Assembly: GCF_030408615.1 (NCBI RefSeq)
Contig: NZ_CP047187.1
Coordinates: 434,001 to 498,000, forward strand
Source of the DNA: Corynebacterium bovis DSM 20582 = CIP 54.80
Lineage (GTDB): Bacteria > Actinomycetota > Actinomycetes > Mycobacteriales > Mycobacteriaceae
Direction: 5' to 3'
DNA length: 64,000 nt
The notes below the pieces were generated by a model. The model saw only the letters and a program-made list of their open reading frames with translations. It made no database searches and was not told the DNA's origin. This document shows, piece after piece, positions 57,971 through 64,000 of the stretch. Each line of letters begins with the position of its first letter. Position 1 is the stretch's first letter. A program made the translations under genes and the position numbers.

Positions 57971-58734
57971 CGGGACTCACCTCCGGTCGTGATGCGGACG
58001 GTGACCGTCGGCGGGGAGGCCAGCAGCCGGGTCCGGGCGGTGACGGCCTCGGTGATCCGACGCTCGACCTCGCCGTTGTCGACGGCGGCGACCGCGGTCA
58101 CGGTCACCTTCTTCCGGGTGGCGACGCTGTGCGCCCGGAGCACACCGTGGACGCGGCGCGCGGCGGCGGTGCTCATGCGCGCGACGTCGACGGGGCGCAT
58201 CCACGCCGCGGTGTTGTCGCCGACACCGATGTGGGTCCGCGCCCGGGGCTTGAGGACGAGCCACAGGACGAGGAGCGCGAGGACGGCGCACACGATGGCC
58301 ACGGGGAACATCCACGACTGGAACGTGAGGTCCCCGAGCCACGTGAACACCGGCTCGAGCCACTGGCCGCCGGAGACGACGTCCTGCATGACGAGGATGT
58401 CGTGCACGGCGACGCCGCACAGGCAGAGGAAGAGCAGCCCGATAAACATGACCAGCCACCGGGCGGCGGGGGAGGCCTTCGGCTCCGGCGCGGCCTCGAC
58501 GGCCCCGGCGGAGGTGTCGACGCCGTCGGACGACGCCGCGGCCCCGCCGGTGGCCTGCGGGCCACCCGTGGCGGACCGGGGTCCGGTGCCGGCGGCGGCG
58601 TGGGGCGTGTCGTCGGAGACGGTGAGGGGCGCGGCGAAGCGCCCCGACGGCTCCGGGCGGTAGGTGTCACCGCTCAGGCCGCGTGGGCCGTGGGGTCGGG
58701 TACCGGACGGGTCGGCACTGCGTGTCGCTGTCAC
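57967..58734 (-). CDS. DUF6286-like membrane protein of the Asp23 cluster
   Basis: 255 residues. A disordered 85-residue N-terminus, two helices (WLVMFIGLLFLCLCGVAVHDIL and FPVAIVCAVLALLVLWLVL), then a cytoplasmic domain with RKKVTVTAVAAVDNGEVERRITEAV resembling the AmaP-like neighbour's domain. GTG start with GGGGAGAC SD, overlapping the upstream and downstream genes by 4 nt. It is probably a second membrane anchor. Confidence 0.82.
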   Translation of the reverse strand: MTATRSADPSGTRPHGPRGLSGDTYRPEPSGRFAAPLTVSDDTPHAAAGTGPRSATGGPQATGGAAASSDGVDTSAGAVEAAPEPKASPAARWLVMFIGLLFLCLCGVAVHDILVMQDVVSGGQWLEPVFTWLGDLTFQSWMFPVAIVCAVLALLVLWLVLKPRARTHIGVGDNTAAWMRPVDVARMSTAAARRVHGVLRAHSVATRKKVTVTAVAAVDNGEVERRITEAVTARTRLLASPPTVTVRITTGGESR

Positions 58735-60206
58735 TGGTCTCCCCTTTCTCTCGCGGTGGTGGAGCCGGACCCGGTCGACGCCGGGGAGGCGTGGCCGTGG
58801 GCGGCGGTGGACCGGGTGGCCGTGGCTGTGCCGTCGGTGCCGTTTCCGTCGGTGCCGGTGCCGGCACCGTTCGTCCCGGCGCCGTCCGCACCCGTGTCGT
58901 CGCCGTGGGAGGCGTCGGCGTCCGGGTCGTCCGTACGGAGGCCGAGCTGGTACTCCAGCCGGGCGCGCTGCCGCGACGGACGGACGGTGACCTCGCGGGT
59001 GCCGTGGGTCTCGGCGGGGACGTCGACGTCGATCACCGGCGTGGGCCGCACGTGGACCTCGTCGAGGTCGCGGCGACGGGACTGCGGGTAGATCGTGACG
59101 TCGAGCCCCTGCGGCGTCGGCACGGCGTCGACCGGGAGGCCCTCCGGGGTCGGGATCGTCCGGACGGGGAGACCCTCCGGGGTCGGGATGTCCCGGGTGA
59201 GGCGGAGGCCGTCGGCCCGGCCGACGGGGCGCAGCTCGCGGCCCGTCGGGACGCGGGGCACATAGACCTCCGGCTCGGGCTGCCGCGGGAAACGCTGCAC
59301 GGGCAGGCCACGCGGGGTGGTGATGCGGCGCAGCTCCGGCTCCGGGGGCGTCGGCACGGCCGCCGGCTGGACCGGACGGGGCGTGACGACGGGCGTGAGC
59401 GGGTGCGGCGCCGGGGTCTCCACGGACGCGACGTGCGGGGCCGGCGGGACGCTCACCGGGGTGAGCGGCTGCGGCTCCGGGGCCTCCGGGTGCCGGACGT
59501 CGACGGGGCGCGGGGCCTCGACGGACCGGACGACCGGCGGCTCCGGCGCGGTGACGTGGCGGACCTCGGGCAGCTCCCCGGCGGAGACCGGGGTGAGCGT
59601 GACGTCGTCGATCGGCTGCGGATGCTGCAGCTCACGCGGGATGAGCCGCTCCTCGGTCTCCGGGGAGACGACGTCGAGCGGGTCGGCGTAGACCCGGTGG
59701 AGCTCCGGGGTCCGCGGCGCGGCGAGGAGCTCGTCGACCGTGACCTGGTCCCGGCGGCCGTGCGCGGAGCCGGCCCCCGGGGTCCCGGAGGCGGACGACG
59801 TCGAGCTGTCGGCGGCGACGAGGGTGACGACGTCGACGTTGACGGCGACGACCGGCACCCCCGTCGTGTGCTCGATCCACTCCGCGACGGTCTCGCGGGT
59901 GGCCTGGGCGACGGCGACGACGGGGCTCGGCCAGCGGACGGCGATCTGGGCGTCGACGGACGCGGCGCGCTCCGCCGGGGCGACCCGGATGTCGAAGCGG
60001 GGCAGCGACCGGCCGGTGAGGCGGTTGAGGCCGCTGGCGTGCTCGATGACGCCCGGGACGCTCAGCGCGGCCCGGCGGGCGATCCGGTCGAGGATCTTCT
60101 CGTCGATCTCGGTGTGCCGGCGCTGCTCGGCGTACGCGGCGGCCCGGGGATGGGTCGTCGTGTCACCGGCCGCGCCCGGCGGGGTCGTGGGAGGGGACTG
60201 GGACAC
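58731..60206 (-). CDS. Asp23-domain protein with a long proline-rich repeat region
   Basis: 491 residues. Residues 32-140 form an Asp23/Gls24 domain (IDEKILDRIARRAALSVPGV, VDAQIAVRWPSPVVAVAQATRETVAEWIEHTTGVPVVAVNVDV). The remaining 350 residues are Pro/Val/Glu-rich, with repeats such as IPTPEGLPVRT, IPTPEGLPVDA, VPTPQGLDVT and LTPVS-PP-VASVE units, ending in a Gly/Thr/Asp tail. There is no membrane helix. The long stalk is unusual for the family. GTG start; overlaps the next gene by 4 nt. Confidence 0.85.
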   Translation of the reverse strand: MSQSPPTTPPGAAGDTTTHPRAAAYAEQRRHTEIDEKILDRIARRAALSVPGVIEHASGLNRLTGRSLPRFDIRVAPAERAASVDAQIAVRWPSPVVAVAQATRETVAEWIEHTTGVPVVAVNVDVVTLVAADSSTSSASGTPGAGSAHGRRDQVTVDELLAAPRTPELHRVYADPLDVVSPETEERLIPRELQHPQPIDDVTLTPVSAGELPEVRHVTAPEPPVVRSVEAPRPVDVRHPEAPEPQPLTPVSVPPAPHVASVETPAPHPLTPVVTPRPVQPAAVPTPPEPELRRITTPRGLPVQRFPRQPEPEVYVPRVPTGRELRPVGRADGLRLTRDIPTPEGLPVRTIPTPEGLPVDAVPTPQGLDVTIYPQSRRRDLDEVHVRPTPVIDVDVPAETHGTREVTVRPSRQRARLEYQLGLRTDDPDADASHGDDTGADGAGTNGAGTGTDGNGTDGTATATRSTAAHGHASPASTGSGSTTARERGDQ

Positions 60207-60211
60207 GGCGA

Positions 60212-60400
60212 TCAGCCCCGGCCGCGGGTGCTCTGCGAGAAGATGGAGCGCAGGTCGACGACGCCCTCGAGGTGCGCGCCGATGAGTCCGCCGACGCCGC
60301 AGAGGACCAGGACGACGAGGAAGCCCGTGACGCCCTGCCAGAGAGCCCCGACTGCGAGCAGGAATCCTGCGAGGATGCCGAGAAGAGTTGCGTATTTCAT
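60212..60400 (-). CDS. DUF2273-like small membrane protein
   Basis: 62 residues with two helices (YATLLGILAGFLLAVGAL and GFLVVLVLCGVGGLIGAHL). Small DUF2273 proteins sit beside Asp23 genes in many Gram-positives. ATG has an AGGAG SD. It lies 5 nt before the proline-rich Asp23 gene and 11 nt after the J-like gene. Confidence 0.8.
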   Translation of the reverse strand: MKYATLLGILAGFLLAVGALWQGVTGFLVVLVLCGVGGLIGAHLEGVVDLRSIFSQSTRGRG

Positions 60401-60411
60401 GGTGTCTGCTC

Positions 60412-60873
60412 CTAGTTGTTCCGCTGGTGGTCCGGACCGGTGCCGGGGCCGGTGCGCCCGGTCCCCGTCACGGTGTCGGTGAAGCGTTTCGCCCCGGGGA
60501 ACCCGCGGGGGATCCGGGAGCGGACCCGACGGCCGGCACCCGTGAGGACCCGCCCGGCGGTGCGCCGGACGGTCCGTGAGACGGAGGACGTCGCCACGAC
60601 CTGCCCCCGCGACCGCATCGCCGCCGCGCGGCGTCGGATCTCCTCCGAGTACTGGTCGGCGAGATCCTGGGCCTGGCGGGCGACGTCGTCGGGGATGAAG
60701 GACGGCAGGGTCACCGACTCGCGTCGGGCCCACTGCTCGTCGAGCCGGCGGAGCTCCCTGATGAGACGGTCGTCGGAGCCGCCCCGGTCGGGGTGGTTCT
60801 CGCGGATGATCGCCCGGCGGCGCCGGAGGTACTCCGGGTCGTCGCGGAAACGGGGGGAACTCGTGCTGCTCAT
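60412..60873 (-). CDS. Short J-domain-like protein of the Asp23 cluster
   Basis: 153 residues. Residues 12-50 (DPEYLRRRRAIIRENHPDRG, then GSDDRLIRELRRLDEQW) look like helices II and III of a DnaJ domain with the HPD motif. The rest is Arg/Thr-rich with VARQAQDLADQYSEEIRRRAAAM as a likely helix. Whether it recruits DnaK is unknown. There is no good SD at the ATG. It is embedded in the envelope-stress cluster, which is the main clue to its role. Confidence 0.78.
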   Translation of the reverse strand: MSSTSSPRFRDDPEYLRRRRAIIRENHPDRGGSDDRLIRELRRLDEQWARRESVTLPSFIPDDVARQAQDLADQYSEEIRRRAAAMRSRGQVVATSSVSRTVRRTAGRVLTGAGRRVRSRIPRGFPGAKRFTDTVTGTGRTGPGTGPDHQRNN

Positions 60874-60978
60874 CGTCGTCCAGGGGGGTCGGACGCCCGG
60901 TCGGTGGGGACCGGGCGGGGTGGGGCGGCACCACCGGGGACGCCGGTGGCCGGGGACCTGCCGGAGGTGCCCGGGGCC

Positions 60979-61524
60979 TTACTGGACCCGGGAGCGCTCC
61001 TGCTGCTCGTTCTGCTCGTCGTCGTCCTCGTCGTCCTCCGGGAGGTGGACGTCGTGGACCGTGACGTTGACCTCGGTGACCTCGAGGCCGGTCATGCGCT
61101 CGACGGAGATGAGGATGTTGCGGCGGATCGCCTCGGCGAGCTCGTGGATGGCGACGCCGTACTCCGCGACGATGCTGATGTCGACGGCGGCCTGGCGGTC
61201 GCCGACCTCGACGGAGACGCCCTGCTGGACGTTCACGCGGCCGCCCGGGATGCGCTCCCGGAGGGCGCCGACGACGCGGGCGGTGCCGCCACCGAGGTCG
61301 TGGACACCGGTGACCTCGCGGGCGGCCATGCCGGCGATCTTGGAGACGACGACGTCCGCGACGGAGGTGCGGCCGTGGTCGGTGAAGAGGTCGGAGCCGT
61401 CCGTGGTGGAGACCTCGGAGCCCGAGCCGGCGGGCGTGGAGCCGTTACGGGTGGCGGGCTTCTGGGAGCCGTTGCTGGAGGTGGTGGTGTTCCGGTCGTT
61501 GTTCTTGTCGTTGCTCTCGCTCAC
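60979..61524 (-). CDS. Asp23/Gls24 family envelope stress protein
   Basis: 181 residues. A disordered N-terminus (about 48 residues), then the Asp23 domain (TSVADVVVSKIAGMAAREVTGV, VSVEVGDRQAAVDISIVAEYGVAIHELAEAIRRNI, GLEVTEVNVTVHDVHLPED) and an acidic Asp/Glu tail. It is the first gene of the minus-strand cluster. GTG with GAGGAG SD. Asp23 proteins form membrane-linked assemblies via AmaP and help withstand envelope or alkaline stress. Confidence 0.9.
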   Translation of the reverse strand: MSESNDKNNDRNTTTSSNGSQKPATRNGSTPAGSGSEVSTTDGSDLFTDHGRTSVADVVVSKIAGMAAREVTGVHDLGGGTARVVGALRERIPGGRVNVQQGVSVEVGDRQAAVDISIVAEYGVAIHELAEAIRRNILISVERMTGLEVTEVNVTVHDVHLPEDDEDDDEQNEQQERSRVQ

Positions 61525-62662
61525 GGTGAACTCCTCGTTCGGATCGGTGTGGCAGATGGTCGGTGATACACCCGGTACAGCCTGGACCCCCGGCAGCGGG
61601 CGGGACCCGGTGCCGTGGCCGGAACCGTGTCCGACACCGTGGGCTCCGTCGGGCGCACCCCGCGGGCGGGGTGCGGGACCCGGGGTGCCGTGAGGGCCGT
61701 CACGACGCCGAGGCGTCAGGGCGGCGGCCGGTCTGCGGCGTACCGTGCGGCCCAGGGTAGTGAAAACTGTGGGAGAGGCGGCGGGGCCGCGGGGGAGGTC
61801 TCCGGGGGGCGGGGAGGTGGCCGGGGGAGGGGGCCGTCGGAACCCTTTACCTCCTTCCCAGGTCAGCGGCACCGACCGGGGTCGTTGACGGGGCCGGGGG
61901 TGGGGGTACGACGACGTGCGGGTGCGGTGGTCGGGACCCGGTTCCGGGGCGGTCCGGGGGAGAGGGGGAGACGGGTGCCGACGATTTGGTGGGCTGGACG
62001 GCGACGTGCTTAAATGGCCGACGTTGCTTTGACACGGCGCATGAGGCCGTGGGTGTCAGTCACGACGACCGCACCGACCGCACCGCTCCGGCCACCGGCC
62101 GGGGGCGGCCACGTCGGTGGGGTGGGAGCAGGTCAGCCGTACCGGAACTGCCTGCACCACACGACGGACCCCGCGGACGAGACGGCGTCGATGGTGAAGT
62201 GAGCATGATCCGCCGTCAGTGGACACCGGTTCACCGGTCGGACGGAGGCCGTTCCCGAACGGTCACCGCCCCCGGGACGAGGTCCCACTGCGCGGTACTC
62301 TGCGCGGGAACGGGCGACACGCCCGACCGCGGGTGCCGGGCGGGGCATGGCAAGTAAACAGCGGCAGTAGTGAAGGCCCGTCACGCGGACCGTACGCACC
62401 GGCACCACCGGAGAGATCCGGGGCGCCCGGCGTCGGCCCACACGGGGGACCCCTTCCGACGCGGATGCAGGACATCCGGTGCTCTCCGACGACGGAGGGT
62501 GCGCTGACCCGGTGTTTACGACGCCGTGGCCGGCCCGCCACCGTCGTTCAACGGACTGCAAGCGAACTGGCGTCTGTTCCAGCCCCCGGCCGGACAGCGT
62601 GGACAAAGACAAGAAGCCGTCAGCCCCCGGGAGACCGGGACGCGGCGAGGAAGAGGACTAGC
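61525..62662. other. 1.1-kb divergent region between the Asp23 cluster and the S10 operon
   Basis: No convincing gene is present. Candidate promoter parts are: on the plus strand TTGGTG (61986-61991), 18 bp, TTAAAT (62010-62015), and TACTCT at 62296-62301; on the minus strand TACCCT near 61757 for the Asp23 gene. A near-palindrome GGTGATACACC lies at about 61562. If the first plus promoter is used, rpsJ has a leader of about 640 nt. Confidence 0.5.
61986..62015 (+). promoter_or_regulatory. Candidate S10-operon promoter
   Basis: TTGGTG (61986-61991), 18-bp spacer, TTAAAT (62010-62015). The -35 is the same hexamer as the one assigned to rpsL. Confidence 0.4.
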
Positions 62663-62968
62663 GTGGCGGGACAGAAGATCCGCATCAGGCTCAAGGCCTA
62701 CGATCACGAGGCAATCGACGCTTCCGCGAAGAAGATCGTCGAGACGGTCACCAGGACCGGCGCCCGGGTTGTCGGCCCTGTGCCTCTGCCCACAGAAAAG
62801 AACGTGTACTGCGTCATCCGCTCGCCGCACAAGTACAAGGACTCGCGCGAGCACTTCGAGATGCGTACGCACAAGCGACTGATCGACATCCTCGACCCGA
62901 CGCCGAAGACCGTTGACGCCCTCATGCGCATCGATCTTCCGGCCAGCGTCGACGTGAACATTCAGTGA
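62663..62968 (+). CDS. rpsJ: 30S ribosomal protein S10
   Basis: 101 residues, [29 protein letters not shown] and the conserved [25 protein letters not shown]. It is also NusE in antitermination. GTG start, with GAGGAAGAGGA upstream as SD. First gene of the S10 operon, followed by rplC. Confidence 0.97.
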   Translation: MAGQKIRIRLKAYDHEAIDASAKKIVETVTRTGARVVGPVPLPTEKNVYCVIRSPHKYKDSREHFEMRTHKRLIDILDPTPKTVDALMRIDLPASVDVNIQ

Positions 62969-63009
62969 GCCTGGACTCGAGTCTGAACTAAGGCAGCGGA
63001 GACAAGATT

Positions 63010-63666
63010 ATGAGTGATATTGAGATCAAGGGCCTCCTGGGCAAGAAGCTCGGCATGACCCAGATCTTCGACGAGGACAACCGGGTGGTCCCGGTGACCG
63101 TCGTCGAGGCTGGGCCGTGTGTCGTCACCCAGGTGCGCACCACCGACACCGACGGCTACGAGGCCGTCCAGATCGCCTTCGGGGAGATCGACCCGCGCAA
63201 GGTCAACAAGCCGGGCAGCGGGCACTTCAAGAAGGCGGGCGTCACCCCGCGCCGCCACGTCACGGAGATCCGCGTCGCGGACGCCTCCGCGTACGAGGTC
63301 GGCCAGGACGTCACCGTCGACATCTTCAGCGATGTCGAGTTCGTGGACGTCACCGGCACCTCGAAGGGCAAGGGCTTCGCCGGCGCCATGAAGCGTCACG
63401 GCTTCGCCGGCCAGGGTGCGGCCCACGGTAACCAGGCCGCCCACCGCCGCGTCGGCGGCATCGGCGCCTGCGCGACCCCGGGCCGTGTCTTCAAGGGCAA
63501 GCGCATGGCCGGCCGCATGGGCAACAACCGGGTGACCCTGCAGAACCTCCGGGTCGCCAAGGTTGACGCCGAGTCGAACCTGCTCCTCATCAAGGGTGCA
63601 GTTCCCGGAATCAACGGCGGCGTTGTCGTCGTCAAGACCGCAGTGAAGGGCGGTGCACACGCATGA
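63010..63666 (+). CDS. rplC: 50S ribosomal protein L3
   Basis: 218 residues. [30 protein letters not shown] at the start and [50 protein letters not shown] in the middle (the extension into the peptidyl transferase centre). Stop overlaps the rplD start (ATGA). Confidence 0.97.
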   Translation: MSDIEIKGLLGKKLGMTQIFDEDNRVVPVTVVEAGPCVVTQVRTTDTDGYEAVQIAFGEIDPRKVNKPGSGHFKKAGVTPRRHVTEIRVADASAYEVGQDVTVDIFSDVEFVDVTGTSKGKGFAGAMKRHGFAGQGAAHGNQAAHRRVGGIGACATPGRVFKGKRMAGRMGNNRVTLQNLRVAKVDAESNLLLIKGAVPGINGGVVVVKTAVKGGAHA

Positions 63667-64000
63667 GCAACCTGAAGCTCGATGTCCAGACCGCTGACGG
63701 CACGACCAACGGCACGGTGGACCTCCCGGCCTCGATCTTCGACGTCGAGGTCAGCGTCCCCCTGATGCACCAGGTCGTCGTGGCCCAGCTCGCGGCCAAG
63801 CGCCAGGGCACCCACGCCACGAAGACCCGTGGTGAGGTCCGTGGCGGTGGCCGGAAGCCGTTCCGTCAGAAGGGCACCGGCCGTGCCCGTCAGGGTTCCA
63901 TCCGCGCACCGCACTTCACCGGCGGTGGCACGGTCCACGGCCCGCAGCCGCGGGACTACGACCAGCGGACCCCGAAGAAGATGAAGGCCGCCGCGCTGCG
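63663..64000 (+). CDS. rplD: 50S ribosomal protein L4, N-terminal part
   Basis: Runs off the window; about 112 residues are visible. The opening [23 protein letters not shown] and the rRNA-binding loop [42 protein letters not shown] identify L4. It overlaps the rplC stop by 4 nt, so translation is probably coupled. Confidence 0.96.
   Translation, partial: MSNLKLDVQTADGTTNGTVDLPASIFDVEVSVPLMHQVVVAQLAAKRQGTHATKTRGEVRGGGRKPFRQKGTGRARQGSIRAPHFTGGGTVHGPQPRDYDQRTPKKMKAAAL

Noticed and set aside
62029-62034. Perfect TTGACA on the plus strand upstream of rpsJ
   Set aside because: No acceptable -10 hexamer lies 16-19 bp downstream (GGTGTC/GTGTCA), so it was not called a promoter.

Overview
The window is one stretch of a very GC-rich (above 70% by eye) actinobacterial chromosome. 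Gene order and protein features point to Corynebacterium. The haem/cytochrome-c block, the menaquinone block with mgtA, menJ and a polyprenyl synthase, the tRNA-secE-nusG-rplKA-rplJL-rpoBC-rpsLG-fusA-tuf block and the S10 operon start all follow the corynebacterial/mycobacterial order as I know it. Species was not determined.

Layout. 1-3000: a small membrane protein and a full-length P-type ATPase that has lost its catalytic motifs. 3100-10200: hemL, a histidine phosphatase, and the System II cytochrome c maturation set (TlpA-like thioredoxin, CcdA, ResB, CcsB). 10400-14300: an ATPase-like protein, a YhgE/Pip membrane protein and a TetR regulator, behind a promoter holding a perfect palindrome. 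14300-18630: dTDP-sugar genes rmlB, rmlC and rmlA, split by an opposing MHS-type transporter. 18600-28000: small membrane proteins, menA, menE, an orphan 139-aa protein with a near-consensus promoter, a PiT phosphate transporter behind a possible Pho box, a DoxX protein, menB and menC. 28100-35450: menD, a DUF3592-like protein, mgtA, menG, menJ and a long-chain polyprenyl diphosphate synthase. 35500-36500: tRNA-Tyr, tRNA-Thr, tRNA-Met and tRNA-Trp. 36500-56050: secE, nusG, rplK, rplA, an inserted lipase on the other strand, rplJ, rplL, rpoB, rpoC, rpsL, rpsG, fusA, tuf. 56200-61550: a NERD-domain gene with an apparent C-terminal frameshift, then a six-gene Asp23/AmaP-type cell-envelope cluster on the minus strand. 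62660-64000: rpsJ, rplC and the start of rplD.

How the genes connect. HemL feeds tetrapyrrole synthesis. CcsX, CcdA, ResB and CcsB attach haem to cytochrome c. MenA to MenE, MenG, MenJ and the prenyl synthase make and partly saturate menaquinone, so much of the window serves the respiratory chain. The second half is transcription and translation machinery.

Most notable observations. (1) A P-type ATPase with Asn in place of the phosphorylated Asp and every other signature altered. (2) Two mRNA leaders (169 and 125 nt) with no T at all, each ending exactly at a start codon in the cytochrome c cluster. (3) Thirteen 45-bp (15-residue) repeats in the YhgE/Pip protein, whose partner ATPase is also degenerate. 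(4) At least ten genes with a TANNNT box 6-8 nt before the start codon, implying leaderless mRNAs. (5) GC-rich minisatellite arrays in many gene gaps. There is no CRISPR array, insertion sequence or prophage. Start codons were chosen from Shine-Dalgarno (SD) matches, promoter spacing and family knowledge, and several remain alternatives.
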